A program made the position numbers and the translations under genes. From the NCBI RefSeq assembly GCF_002259795.1, contig NZ_MWXA01000005.1, forward strand, positions 372,001-436,000: DNA of 64,000 nt. The letters run 5' to 3'. The DNA is from Bifidobacterium aquikefiri. GTDB taxonomy: Bacteria; Actinomycetota; Actinomycetes; Actinomycetales; Bifidobacteriaceae. This document shows, piece after piece, positions 8,481-18,074 of this stretch (position 1 is its first letter; each line of letters begins with the position of its first letter). The notes below the pieces were generated by a model. The model was not told where the DNA came from and did no database searches. It saw nothing but the letters and a program-made list of their open reading frames with translations.

Positions 8481-9448
8481 GTGCGTCCTTCCGCAAGTTT
8501 TTCAGCTAATTCAGGCCGTGCATCCAAAAGATCATCAAGTTCCCGAGCAATGCGTAACGGCGCTATTGGATCAAGGAGAGCGGCGGCTCCGACCTCAACC
8601 GCGTTGGCTCCCGCATAAAGGTACTCCAACGCATTGTCACCATTCGAAATACCACCTATTCCGATGATTGGTATGTCTGGCAACGCTCGGCGAACGCGCC
8701 ACACAAAACTTAGTGCAATGGGAAAAATGCATGGCCCGGAAACACCGCCCGTAATATTGGCGAGGATCGGTCGCCCCGTTGTGGTGTTGATCCTCATGCC
8801 CACAAGCGTGTTGATGAGGCTCAGAGCATCAGCACCCGCATCGACAGCGGCTTTGGCGATGCCCACTATATCGGTGACGTTCGGAGAAAGCTTGACTATC
8901 ATCGGCTTGTCCGTGATATTGCGCAATGCACCGATAAGATGGTGCAGAGCCTTGGCATCCGTGCCCACGGACATGCCTCCGTGCGAGACGTTGGGGCAGC
9001 TGACATTGATTTCGAGCATGTCGCATGGCTTGTCAGCGAGGCGCTCAACGACCTGAATGTAGTCTTCATCACTGTGACCTGCCACGTTGGTGATGACGTT
9101 CGCACCCATGCGCTTCAACATGGGAAGATCATTGGCAAGATAGTGGTCGAGACCTGGATTTTGCAGCCCTACAGAATTTACGGTTCCTGCCGGAGTTTCA
9201 GCGGTTCTTGGCGTGGGATTGCCCTCCCAGGGAATGATGGAGACACCCTTTGTGGAAACGGCTCCCATCTGTGCAACGTCATAGAATCTGCTGCAAGCCT
9301 CGACATTGAACGTGCCGGAAGCCGTACCGACCGGATTTTTCCACGGAACACCTGCAACAATCGTTGGATGTTTCCATGGCAGTGTCAGCATGTCTTGCAG
9401 CGACTGACTGCTGGACAAGGCGTCAGTCCGTTCAATCGCAGTCGTCAT
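8474..9448 (-). CDS. pyrD: Dihydroorotate dehydrogenase B (NAD+), catalytic subunit
   Basis: Oxidises dihydroorotate to orotate using FMN; with PyrK it forms the class 1B enzyme that passes electrons to NAD+. 324 aa. Visible motifs: [47 protein letters not shown] with the catalytic Cys, [16 protein letters not shown] and [21 protein letters not shown] near the C-terminus (phosphate binding). Start ATG 9448 overlaps the pyrK stop (ATGA) and is preceded by GGAGAG; a longer in-frame extension lies inside pyrK and is not used. Class 1B identity is supported by the adjacent pyrK. Confidence 0.95.
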   Translation of the reverse strand: MTTAIERTDALSSSQSLQDMLTLPWKHPTIVAGVPWKNPVGTASGTFNVEACSRFYDVAQMGAVSTKGVSIIPWEGNPTPRTAETPAGTVNSVGLQNPGLDHYLANDLPMLKRMGANVITNVAGHSDEDYIQVVERLADKPCDMLEINVSCPNVSHGGMSVGTDAKALHHLIGALRNITDKPMIVKLSPNVTDIVGIAKAAVDAGADALSLINTLVGMRINTTTGRPILANITGGVSGPCIFPIALSFVWRVRRALPDIPIIGIGGISNGDNALEYLYAGANAVEVGAAALLDPIAPLRIARELDDLLDARPELAEKLAEGRTW

Positions 9449-10350
9449 CGTTCGCTCTCCCATCCGAGTTCCTGAGCAGTAAACACCGGCCCTTCGAGAC
9501 AGACTTTTTTGCGCCCATGAATGGTATCGACCACGCACACGACGCAGGTTCCATATCCACAGCCCATACGTTCCTCAAGGTTAAACTGGGTCGCAATACC
9601 CCTGCTCGAAGCCCAGAACGCCACCGCCTTCATCATCGGAGTGGGACCACATGAGAGTATGACAACCGGATCCGAAATCTGTCTGAGTTCTGCATCCATG
9701 CTATCGAGAACGGTAATTACATTGCCCTGTTCCTCATCGATGCTGCGCACATCATCGCTATATTGACCAACGATCGAATCGGCAAAATGATGCTTGCGAT
9801 ATCCAAAGATTGCAGTGGTTCTGTTCTCTCTCCCGGAGTCATGCAGGTACTGTGCCGCCTGAATCAGTGGAGGAACGCCCAAGCCACCACCAACGAGGAT
9901 GTATCGGGCATCAGGACTGGTCAGGTCGAAGGTCTTGCCCAAAGGACCCAGCACATCGATGGAATCTCCTGCCTTCATCTGTGCGAATTGCGCTGTTCCG
10001 GCACCAACGATTGCAAATATGAAACTGACCTCGTCACCGCAAATCTCACAGATGCCAAAGGGACGCGGCATCAGACGCAGTCCATCATGGGTGAAGAGGT
10101 TGGCAAACTGCGCTGGTCTGGCGTGTTCTGCCATATACCGGTCGCAAATGACAAGCTCGATCACACCCTGATCAAGCTGTCTCACACTGACGATGGGAAC
10201 CGAGCGCCTTGCCGGCAGATAGCTTTCGCCATTGACGACAATGCCTTCACTCGGCTCATGGCATCTGCAGATATCTGAAGCATCATGAGAGCCCTTGGCG
10301 GGACCAGTGTGACGCTGCTTGATTTGTGTCGGAATGAATTGGGTCGACAT
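9445..10350 (-). CDS. pyrK: Dihydroorotate dehydrogenase B, electron-transfer (iron-sulfur flavoprotein) subunit
   Basis: Carries FAD and a [2Fe-2S] cluster between PyrD and NAD+. 301 aa. FAD-binding RPFGIC, NAD-binding YILVGGGLGVPPLIQAAQYL, and the cluster motif GCGYGTCVVC with a fourth Cys further on (KKVCLEGPVF). Start ATG 10350 has GGAAAGG upstream and overlaps the pyrF stop (TGATG). The first ~45 residues, before the reductase fold, form a PyrK-atypical N-terminal extension (PTQIKQRHTGPAKG, SDICRCHEPSEG). Fourth from the end of the operon order BICFKDE. Confidence 0.93.
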   Translation of the reverse strand: MSTQFIPTQIKQRHTGPAKGSHDASDICRCHEPSEGIVVNGESYLPARRSVPIVSVRQLDQGVIELVICDRYMAEHARPAQFANLFTHDGLRLMPRPFGICEICGDEVSFIFAIVGAGTAQFAQMKAGDSIDVLGPLGKTFDLTSPDARYILVGGGLGVPPLIQAAQYLHDSGRENRTTAIFGYRKHHFADSIVGQYSDDVRSIDEEQGNVITVLDSMDAELRQISDPVVILSCGPTPMMKAVAFWASSRGIATQFNLEERMGCGYGTCVVCVVDTIHGRKKVCLEGPVFTAQELGWESER

Positions 10351-11441
10351 CAAGACCTTTCCTTCAACGCTGTGTTCAATGCATCTCTCATATCGAGCGC
10401 AGCTCGACGAGCATTCATCCCTACAAGTTGCAGAGAATCTTCGATGGAAAGCGCGGAATTGTAAGCAGGATCTTTGCGCCAAGCGCCGATAATGCCACGA
10501 GATGAGTTTACAATCGCACCTTCACCATGAACATCAAACATAGCTGCCACGTCAGACGCAGTGCCACCCTGTGCACCGTATCCGGGAATCAGGAACATGG
10601 CCCGTGGCATTCGAGCTCTCAGAGAGGCTCCTACACGCGGATGCGTAGCTCCCACAACGGCACCCACCCTTGAAAAACCCTCATCTCCTACTGAGTCGGA
10701 TCCCCACTGCATGACTTTGTCTGCAACATGCTCGTACACACGTTGATCATTGTCGCTCATCAGCTCTTGAAATTCGTCGCTTGAAGGGTTGGAGGTGCGC
10801 ACCAGCACGAAGATGTCTTTATCGGCCTGTTGAGCGGCATCAACAAATGGCGCTATGCCGTCAGTTCCGAGGTATGGATTGACGGTTACCGAGTCCTCGT
10901 ACCAAGGGAAAAATCCAAGTTCCTCCCGTGATGCATCCGGTTTTCCTTCATCGCGCTCGTCGTCTGCGAGACACTTGCACTGCGAAGTATTTTCAGAAGC
11001 ACCTCCAGAAAGATCAAACGCTTGAAAAATCTCACTATTCGGACGTGGTATGCCTGAAAGGTGGTATGCGTACGCCGCCGCTGTTGAACCGATATCACCG
11101 CGCTTGATATCGCCGATCACATGCAGTCCCGCTTCATGTGCAGCACGGCACGTCTCAACATATGCCATCATTCCTGCTGGTCCCAAGGCTTCGTACATGG
11201 CAATCTGAACCTTTACAGCAGGAACAATATCCTTCACGGCGTTGATGATGCTTCGATTGAATTCCAGGAACTTTGCATTCACCATTGCTGCCCACAAGGC
11301 GCGGCCCTTGACTGTATCGATGTCACCGACAATTTCCCGTGCTCCTGCAAACAATTGGGGTGGCAACAGCGCAATGGTGGGATCCAAGCCTACAACGCTT
11401 GGATTATCGAATTTCCGTATGGCCTCAACGAGTTTATCCAT
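10350..11441 (-). CDS. pyrF: Orotidine-5'-phosphate decarboxylase, subfamily 2
   Basis: Decarboxylates OMP to UMP. Catalytic motif DIKRGDIGSTAAAYA at about residues 111-125; GLDPTIALLPP at the N-terminus; FLIPGYGAQGGTASD and VNSSRGIIGAW at the C-terminus mark the subfamily-2 (actinobacterial) type. At 363 aa it is longer than the usual 270-310: residues ~145-175 hold a hydrophilic insert (SENTSQCKCLADDERDEGKP) directly before the EDSVTVNPYLG strand. AAAGG precedes ATG 11441. 64 bp separate it from pyrC, the only non-overlapping junction in the operon. Confidence 0.93.
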   Translation of the reverse strand: MDKLVEAIRKFDNPSVVGLDPTIALLPPQLFAGAREIVGDIDTVKGRALWAAMVNAKFLEFNRSIINAVKDIVPAVKVQIAMYEALGPAGMMAYVETCRAAHEAGLHVIGDIKRGDIGSTAAAYAYHLSGIPRPNSEIFQAFDLSGGASENTSQCKCLADDERDEGKPDASREELGFFPWYEDSVTVNPYLGTDGIAPFVDAAQQADKDIFVLVRTSNPSSDEFQELMSDNDQRVYEHVADKVMQWGSDSVGDEGFSRVGAVVGATHPRVGASLRARMPRAMFLIPGYGAQGGTASDVAAMFDVHGEGAIVNSSRGIIGAWRKDPAYNSALSIEDSLQLVGMNARRAALDMRDALNTALKERS

Positions 11442-11505
11442 GTTTATTCAGCCTTTTATTCTATGTCGGATGCGCAGTTCGTCGTGATGGCTTCTTATTG
11501 TCTTG

Positions 11506-13143
11506 CTATTCGCATGGATTCATCTCTCTGGTGGCTGGAATCCGGTTGAATGCAATCGCAGCATTGAGGATCGTTGCCTGAGCCCTGCCAGACACCGACA
11601 TCCCTTGGAATGGCGTGTTATGCGCCTTCGAATGAAAGTCGCCTGACTCTACAGTCCATGTGCAGTCAGTGTCGAGAATAGAGAAATCGAGGGATTGAGT
11701 GTTTTCACGATTGCTCAAATCAAGCAACCTTCTATGAAGGTGCTCAACATGTGCATCCTGTGCGCGATGTTCACCATCGCAGTTGTCCAGCAATGCCGAA
11801 ATATCAACCACATCAATCCCCATGAGTCGTGCCGGCGCAAGCGACATCAGTTCGATCAGGCGAGTGTCATCGATCACTCCACCATCGACCAGAACACGGT
11901 GACATACGGCATAGGCCGTCTCCAAGCCAATGATGCCGTTCGGCGAATCCAGCATGCCCTGGTTCTTCTCGGACATGGTGTGAGGCGCATGGTCGGTTGC
12001 GATCATGTCTACAGTGCCGTCCTCAACCGCAGCGATCGTCGCCTCGCGGTCGGCAGCGCTGCGCAATGGCGGATTCATCTTCGCCATCGCTGCGAAACGC
12101 TTCACGTCCTCGTCACAGAGTGCCAGATAGTGCGGAGCTGTTTCGCAGCTCACCGGAATACCTTCTGCCTTTGCCTTGCGAATCGCATCGAATGCGAGCG
12201 CCGTGCTCACATGCTGCAGATGCATATGGGTGCCGGTGGTGCGGGCGAACTCGATGTCTCGCGACACCACATTCAACTCCGTGGACGCAGGAATGCCAGG
12301 CAGCCCCATGCTTCGTGAGGTCTGCCCCTCATTCATGACACCACTGTCATGATGCTCGCAGTGGTCAAGAATGGGAAGTGAGTAACGTCTTGCGTGTTCA
12401 CCAACATCGGCAAGAATTTTCGATGTTACTGCCGAGCCATCATCGCTGATGGCTACCAGTGGATGTTCGCGCATGACACTATCAGATGGGAGCTGCTGAA
12501 CCGAAGCACGCAGATACCTCTTCCAATCCTCAGGGTCACTTGCGTCGATTCCTGCTCTGTCAACGCTCGCACATACGCTCAACAGGTATTTCGTCGGCAA
12601 TGTTGCTCGGTGGGCCTGCGCATAGTGTTGCACATAGTCGATGACTGAATGGAATCCAGCCTGTTCAACCTCGCGCCTCCCGTGTGCGTCTGTTGGTGAA
12701 AAACCATCAAGGGCATCACTGGTGTCGAATCGCCTGCCATCCATGGCTGGTGCGGTGTTCGGCATGAGCAGCACGGTGGTGAAGCCACCGGCCGCTGCCG
12801 ATCGACAGCCTGAAAGCATATCCTCCTTGTCGCGCTGCCCGGGATCGCGAAAATGCACATGCGGATCGCACAGGCCAGGAGCGAGCACAAGCCCTCGAGC
12901 ATCGACATGAATCACAGCATCGGCGCAGGACTCGTCCGAAGACTCGATCTGATGCACACAGGCTTCGCCACGATGCGAAAACAAGCCCGTATCGTCAAGA
13001 ATCCCATCGAACGAAGTGGACGGCAGTGCCACATCAATGATCTCACCGGTATCCCAGACGCGGAGTCCATGGAAAACAACGCGGAACGAACCATGAGCAG
13101 AGTGTTGATTGATGTCGAGTGAATCCATCGATGCGGCAGCCAT
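11506..13143 (-). CDS. pyrC: Dihydroorotase
   Basis: Zn-dependent cyclisation of carbamoyl aspartate to dihydroorotate. 545 aa, longer than the usual ~430, with extensions at both ends. Motifs: APGLCDPHVHFRDPGQ (metal-binding HxH), GGFTTVLLMPNT, LPILDHCEHHDSGVMNEG (metal His), CETAPHYLAL, MNPPLRS and TDHAPHT (catalytic Asp). The C-terminal ~90 residues include a linker (ISALLDNCDGEHRAQDAH) before a terminal WTVESGDFHSKAHNTPFQG that matches the family end. Start ATG 13143 overlaps the pyrI stop (TGATG), with AGGAGG upstream. Confidence 0.93.
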   Translation of the reverse strand: MAAASMDSLDINQHSAHGSFRVVFHGLRVWDTGEIIDVALPSTSFDGILDDTGLFSHRGEACVHQIESSDESCADAVIHVDARGLVLAPGLCDPHVHFRDPGQRDKEDMLSGCRSAAAGGFTTVLLMPNTAPAMDGRRFDTSDALDGFSPTDAHGRREVEQAGFHSVIDYVQHYAQAHRATLPTKYLLSVCASVDRAGIDASDPEDWKRYLRASVQQLPSDSVMREHPLVAISDDGSAVTSKILADVGEHARRYSLPILDHCEHHDSGVMNEGQTSRSMGLPGIPASTELNVVSRDIEFARTTGTHMHLQHVSTALAFDAIRKAKAEGIPVSCETAPHYLALCDEDVKRFAAMAKMNPPLRSAADREATIAAVEDGTVDMIATDHAPHTMSEKNQGMLDSPNGIIGLETAYAVCHRVLVDGGVIDDTRLIELMSLAPARLMGIDVVDISALLDNCDGEHRAQDAHVEHLHRRLLDLSNRENTQSLDFSILDTDCTWTVESGDFHSKAHNTPFQGMSVSGRAQATILNAAIAFNRIPATREMNPCE

Positions 13144-13562
13144 CAGAACTTGGCCTCCTCGTCGCAATAATCGCAACGATATTCCTGACGCTTGGTGTGC
13201 ATCAGATGGAACAGCTGGTCAATGCCGTGCTCGGTGGTCGTGACACAACGCGGATTGGTGCAACTGATGACGTTGACCACATGCTCCGGAAGACTTGGCT
13301 GCTGCTTGTCAATGATCTTGCCGCCCTTGACGATGTCAACGGTCGCTTGGCGAGCGATGAGACTCAACACATTCAGATCAACGCTTGTTTCATCCTCGAT
13401 CTTGATGATGTCCTTGGTGCCATAGCGTTGACTGCTCGCGTTCATGATCAATGCAAGCTTGGTCTTGGCCGGGTCGATATGCAGGAACTGCAGCACCTTC
13501 AGTGCCGTCCCTGCGGGAACGTGATCGATGATGATGCCGTTGGTAACGCTGGTAACCTCCAT
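13143..13562 (-). CDS. pyrI: Aspartate carbamoyltransferase regulatory chain
   Basis: Allosteric partner of PyrB; binds nucleotides and a structural Zn. 139 aa, N-terminal nucleotide domain (GIIIDHVPAGTALKVLQFL, IMNASSQRYGTKDIIKIED) and C-terminal zinc domain with four Cys (CTNPRC ... CDYC). Its presence means ATCase here is of the feedback-regulated class B type. Start ATG 13562 overlaps the pyrB stop (TGATG); the in-frame upstream extension lies in pyrB and is rejected. Confidence 0.95.
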   Translation of the reverse strand: MEVTSVTNGIIIDHVPAGTALKVLQFLHIDPAKTKLALIMNASSQRYGTKDIIKIEDETSVDLNVLSLIARQATVDIVKGGKIIDKQQPSLPEHVVNVISCTNPRCVTTTEHGIDQLFHLMHTKRQEYRCDYCDEEAKF

Positions 13563-14632
13563 CAGGCATACACCTCCTTCCCTGACCATGCTTCATAGCC
13601 TGGAAGCTCATCTCCGAGCACCGAACTTTCCAGTGCCATGCGCATGAGCATGCCGTTCTTGACCTGTTCGAAGTATGCAGCTCGGGGGTCGTTATCCACT
13701 TCGACTGCGATCTCATTGACGCGAGGCAGAGGATGTAATACCGCCATCTCCGGCTTCGCGTGCCTGAGTTTGTCCTCGTCGAGAATGTAGGTATCACGCA
13801 GACGCAGGTAATCGTCTTCGTTGAAGAAACGCTCTTTCTGTACTCGTGTCATGTACAGCACATCAAGATCGCCAATGACACCGACAAGGTCACGTGTCTG
13901 CACGAATGAACACGATGGGGTGTCGTTGATGCGATCGAGCACATATTGCGGCGTTTTCAACTCATCTGGACTGATAAGCACAAAACGGACATTGCCGAAA
14001 CGGCAGAGTGTAGAAATCAGAGAGTGTACCGTACGACCAAAGGTAAGATCGCCGCACAGACCAACCGTGAGATTGTTGACTCTGCCGAAGCGTGAAGTCA
14101 AGGTTGCAAGATCCGCGAGAGTCTGAGTTGGATGCATATGACCGCCATCACCGGCATTGATCACCGGAACCGAAGCAGCTCTTGAAGCCACCAGCGCAGC
14201 GCCCTCCTTCGGGTGTCGAATGGCAACGACATCGGCATAATTGCTCACTGTCTTCAATGTGTCCGAGATGGATTCACCTTTTGAAACGCTCGATAGCTGT
14301 GCACCGGCGAAACCAATCACATTGCCGCCAAGGCGCAGCATCGCTGTTTCGAAGCTGAGACGGGTTCTTGTACTCGGTTCATAGAACAGCGTGGCAAGAA
14401 TTCTTCCGTCGCACGTGTGCATCACCTGTCTACGATGCGAATCGATATATTCAGCCTTGCGAAGCAGCTCAATGATCTGCTGTGGTGAAAGGTCATCAAG
14501 CGTGACGACGCTGTGACCTCGTAACGTGGAGGTATTCCCCGAAATACCAGCACTATGGATTGATGATGATGCGGATTCAACACGAGCAGAAGACGCTTCC
14601 ACTGATAAATCCGGATTGTTATTGTCGGACAA
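13562..14632 (-). CDS. pyrB: Aspartate carbamoyltransferase catalytic chain
   Basis: First committed step of pyrimidine synthesis. About 356 aa. Carbamoyl-phosphate site FYEPSTRTRLSFE, then KGESISDTL, GDGGHMHPTQTLADL, GDLTFGRTVHSL and HPLPRVNEI. The ~35 residues ahead of the fold (SDNNNPDLSVEASSARVE) are Ser-rich and non-conserved. Start is uncertain: GTG 14662 is in frame, but TTG 14632 follows AAAGGTGAG at proper spacing and is preferred. First gene of the operon. The upstream region contains a 10-bp palindrome TTGTTAACAA (about 14695-14704) of unknown meaning; no attenuator-like PyrR structure was recognised. Confidence 0.93.
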   Translation of the reverse strand: MSDNNNPDLSVEASSARVESASSSIHSAGISGNTSTLRGHSVVTLDDLSPQQIIELLRKAEYIDSHRRQVMHTCDGRILATLFYEPSTRTRLSFETAMLRLGGNVIGFAGAQLSSVSKGESISDTLKTVSNYADVVAIRHPKEGAALVASRAASVPVINAGDGGHMHPTQTLADLATLTSRFGRVNNLTVGLCGDLTFGRTVHSLISTLCRFGNVRFVLISPDELKTPQYVLDRINDTPSCSFVQTRDLVGVIGDLDVLYMTRVQKERFFNEDDYLRLRDTYILDEDKLRHAKPEMAVLHPLPRVNEIAVEVDNDPRAAYFEQVKNGMLMRMALESSVLGDELPGYEAWSGKEVYA

Positions 14633-14810
14633 CGGCTCACCTTTCTGCGATAAGGTGGCCACACTGACGTGACCTAGTCAACAATAGATAAGTTTTGTTA
14701 ACAACGCAACATGTCCGAATGTCCTTCGTCCGTCCATATGAACACCTTGCGTTTTGGGAGTCGCTTTTTGGTTGAAATCAGTGAGAAAGCGACTACCAAA
14801 GTACAATCTG

Positions 14811-14842
14811 AAAAAACAGTGCACCCGAAGCGCAGGGTGTGC
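14811..14842 (-). terminator. Intrinsic terminator of glnE
   Basis: On the minus strand GCACACCC, an 8-nt loop and GGGTGC are followed by a T6 run (14816-14811). It begins immediately after the glnE stop, between glnE and pyrB, so the two are separate transcripts. Confidence 0.8.
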
Positions 14843-14843
14843 G

Positions 14844-17800
14844 TTACATGATGCCATAGAAGAGGCGGTTGCTGATCTCTCGGCAGCGGCGCATCTTTGC
14901 CAGCACGTCATTTTCAAATCTCTGGCCCTGATGCGCGGCATAGCCAAGATAGATGGCTATGCCGCCCAATGAATAGACGTCATCGGGCAGGATGTCTGCG
15001 CGTGTGGCCCTACCGGACCATAGATAGCTGCCATTGCGGGCAGCGGTGCACATAATCCATGTCTCGCGCAGATTATCGGCATCCTCCACATCGATCAAGC
15101 CTTCGCGGCGCAAAGATTCCAGCGCTTCCAGAGTTGAGGTTGTCTGCAACGCAGGAATGTCATGAGCATGCTGCAACTGCGACAATTGAACCGTCCATTC
15201 GATGTCTGAAAGACCGCCCTTGCCGAGTTTGATGTGACGTTCTCTCCTGACCCCACGCGGCAAACGCTCAGATTCCATTCGCGCCTTCAATGTGCGGATT
15301 TCACTGATCTGATCATCGGTCAAGGCAGACTTGGGGTATCTCAGAGGATTGATGATGTCATCAATAATCCTGTGGCCTAAATCGGAATCTCCTGCAGCGA
15401 AGCGAGCTCTGAGCAAAGCTTGTGATTCCCATGTGCTTGCCCAGGAGCGGTAGTATTCACGGCATGAATCATAGGACCGCACCAGCGGACCGTTCTTGCC
15501 TTCCGGTCGAAGATCCATATCGAGATCGATTTTTTCTTCCACACTCACAGAGCCTGACAGCACCAGACGCATGTCGTCGATCACGTGGAGCGCAAAAAGG
15601 TTGGCTTCATGTGAATCTGCACCCTGCTTGGGCTCATACACTGCGATGATATCGGCATCTGAACTGAAATTCACTTCGCTGCCGCCATATCTTCCCATTG
15701 CAATGATGGCGATGTTAGCCGGCGCAAGTGCGGCCTTCGACTGATCAATCTGTCTGGTTACCGCCCATCTCAGCGTTGCGGAAAGAATGGCGTCATACAC
15801 ATCCGTCATGCCCTGAAGACATTCACTCTCCGACACTGCATGACTCATCCATCCAAGACCGATGCGTTCGATCTCATGCCGGCGCATGGCTCTGATCGAT
15901 GTGGCGAATCCAGCAGGCTTATCGGCAAAACGTTCGACTGTAGAACGGGTCTGCGTACGAAGGCTCATTTGTGAACGAAGCTGCAACTGCTCGTCGGCAC
16001 CAAGCCAGGTAATGGATTCCGCAGATTTGCGCAATGCCTCTCCAAGGAATCTCGAATTGGAGAGAATATGACATAACCGCTGAGCCGCGGAGGGCGAATC
16101 TCTCAAAAATCCGAGATATTGGCTGCCCGTACCAAAACGCTCTTGCAAGCTTCTCCAGCCAAGCAGTCCCATATCTGGATTCTGCCCCTGACCAAGCCAT
16201 TCCAAGACTGCTGGCAGGAGAATCCTGTTGATCTTGGCGGCACGCGACAAGCCTGTTGTCAAGACCTCAACATGGCGCATGGCTGCCTGCGGATCCGCAA
16301 AGCCGATGGAAGCGAAGCGATCCTCGGCTGCCTCCCTGCTCAGCCGAATGTCATCGGTCTGAGTCTGCGCGCTGATGGGGAGCATGGGACGATAATAGAT
16401 ATCCTGGTGCAGCTTGCGAATCTCGCGCCTTGTGGCATCGAAACGGTTCACCAGCTCATCGGAATGAATGTTGAATGCACGCGCAAGTCTGCGTAGGTCG
16501 ATGTTTGCGTCCAACTCCTCTCGCGTGATCTCACGAACGCGTTCCATACCACCGTAACTTCCTTTACCTAAATCTGGGAAGAGATGGGTCCGCTTCAACT
16601 CCCACATCTGTTGACGATGTTCCAACACACGTTCGAAGCGATAATCCTGCGAAAGTCGAACGGCCTGTTTTCGAGAGATGTAACCGCCGCTGGCCAAGGC
16701 TTGCAAGGATTCCAAGGTTGATGCCGTACGTAGGGTGGCATCGGTTCGGCCGTGAACGAGCTGCAGCATCTGTACCGTGAATTCAACATCGCGCAATCCT
16801 CCACGACCCAGTTTGATCTCGCGATCCTTCAACGGCGCAGGGATAAGAGACTCGACCCGTTTGCGCATGCTCTGGCAGTCGTACACAAAATTACTGCGCT
16901 GCGACGCGTTCCATACGAACGGCCGAGTTCCGTCATAATAGGCTTTTCCAAGTTCGGCATCTCCAGCAACCGGTCGTGCCTTCAACAATGCTTGGAATTC
17001 CCAGCTTTCCGCCCACTGCTCGTAATAGCTGAGATGCGATTGAAGCCGACGGACCAATGGGCCATCCTTGCCCTCTGGCCGTAGTCCCCCATCGATCTGC
17101 CACAATGCTGGCTCCGTAACGCCTGCAATCACCGACTGACAGATTTTCTGCACCATCATCGCAATCTTGCTGCCGATTCGAATCAGCTGTGCATTATCGA
17201 CTTCTTCGCTGACTGGTTCGACAACATAGATGAGATCGACATCCGAGACGTAATTCAACTCCTGCGAGCCCAACTTGCCCATGCCGATTATGGCAAAGCG
17301 GCAGATATCGCCATGCTCGACGTTGTTCTTTGCTATGGCAAGCGCCGCCTCAAGCGCCGAATCGGCCAATGCAGACAGCATCGTGCTCACACGTGGCTGA
17401 ACATCGATCGGATTGCGCGTCTGCGCATCGAATTGCATGATCGCTGCAAGTTGAAGATAATATTCGCGCCGCATCGAGTTGACTGCCTCAGCAAGTGACT
17501 TGTCAGCATCCTCGGTCATGGCACTCTTGCGCTGTGCAACGTCGAATTGCAACGAATGCTGTGCATCTTTCGCCGCTGCAATAACCAGTTCGGGCCTGTT
17601 CATCATCATGAATCCAAGAGCCTTTGAAACTCCAAGAACCATGGTCAGATTTGCAATCTGACCATCTTCTGGAAGCTTGTCATGCAATCTCAACCCCTGC
17701 CGGTGCAGCGAACCGATAATGTCATAGAGATTTCTCAAGGCTGTATCAGGATCGCAAGCTCGTGCAAGGCTGCTCAGAAGAAGTGATATGCACTGGCTTC

Positions 17801-17909
17801 CCAGACCCTCATCACCGAGTTTCTCCAATACCGTTCGTGCAGCGGCAAGATTGCGCAGTCCGGCACGAATGAGAGCCTGAGCGCTCAACGCTTCATCAAT
17901 TTCTTGCAT
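14844..17909 (-). CDS. glnE: Glutamine synthetase adenylyltransferase / adenylyl-removing enzyme
   Basis: Adenylylates and deadenylylates glutamine synthetase in response to nitrogen status. 1021 aa with the expected duplicated nucleotidyltransferase architecture: the first catalytic half has GKLGSQELNYVSDVDLIYV and QIDGGLRPEGKDGPLVRRL, the second GRYGGSEVNFSSDADIIAV and DLDLRPEGKNGPLVRSY-type motifs, each followed by a helical (K)LGRGGLRDVEFTVQ / KLGKGGLSDIEWTVQ segment. Both GSDxD-type acidic pairs are intact. Nitrogen link: gltBD lies 8 kb away. No glnA in the window. Its promoter side faces the 103-bp repeat copy B. Confidence 0.95.
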   Translation of the reverse strand: MQEIDEALSAQALIRAGLRNLAAARTVLEKLGDEGLGSQCISLLLSSLARACDPDTALRNLYDIIGSLHRQGLRLHDKLPEDGQIANLTMVLGVSKALGFMMMNRPELVIAAAKDAQHSLQFDVAQRKSAMTEDADKSLAEAVNSMRREYYLQLAAIMQFDAQTRNPIDVQPRVSTMLSALADSALEAALAIAKNNVEHGDICRFAIIGMGKLGSQELNYVSDVDLIYVVEPVSEEVDNAQLIRIGSKIAMMVQKICQSVIAGVTEPALWQIDGGLRPEGKDGPLVRRLQSHLSYYEQWAESWEFQALLKARPVAGDAELGKAYYDGTRPFVWNASQRSNFVYDCQSMRKRVESLIPAPLKDREIKLGRGGLRDVEFTVQMLQLVHGRTDATLRTASTLESLQALASGGYISRKQAVRLSQDYRFERVLEHRQQMWELKRTHLFPDLGKGSYGGMERVREITREELDANIDLRRLARAFNIHSDELVNRFDATRREIRKLHQDIYYRPMLPISAQTQTDDIRLSREAAEDRFASIGFADPQAAMRHVEVLTTGLSRAAKINRILLPAVLEWLGQGQNPDMGLLGWRSLQERFGTGSQYLGFLRDSPSAAQRLCHILSNSRFLGEALRKSAESITWLGADEQLQLRSQMSLRTQTRSTVERFADKPAGFATSIRAMRRHEIERIGLGWMSHAVSESECLQGMTDVYDAILSATLRWAVTRQIDQSKAALAPANIAIIAMGRYGGSEVNFSSDADIIAVYEPKQGADSHEANLFALHVIDDMRLVLSGSVSVEEKIDLDMDLRPEGKNGPLVRSYDSCREYYRSWASTWESQALLRARFAAGDSDLGHRIIDDIINPLRYPKSALTDDQISEIRTLKARMESERLPRGVRRERHIKLGKGGLSDIEWTVQLSQLQHAHDIPALQTTSTLEALESLRREGLIDVEDADNLRETWIMCTAARNGSYLWSGRATRADILPDDVYSLGGIAIYLGYAAHQGQRFENDVLAKMRRCREISNRLFYGIM

Positions 17910-17957
17910 ACAGTCAATCTACCCTATGCAAAACGTATACAAATGTGGAGTGCCAAA

Positions 17958-18060
17958 GTTCATTGTGAACTCCCCAGAGTATAGACCCACCAGAATGACA
18001 GAATATGCCACTCATTTAGCGGAAATATAGTGTTTATACTTCAACGAGTTCACAATGAAC
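17958..18060. repeat. 103-bp inverted-arm intergenic repeat, copy B
   Basis: Left arm GTTCATTGTGAACT at 17958-17971 then AGTATA; right arm TATACTT then GAGTTCACAATGAAC ending 18060. It lies 14 bp after the metF stop and 48 bp upstream of the glnE start, so it could affect metF 3' processing or the glnE promoter. Confidence 0.88.
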
Positions 18061-18074
18061 GCAGTCCATCACTA

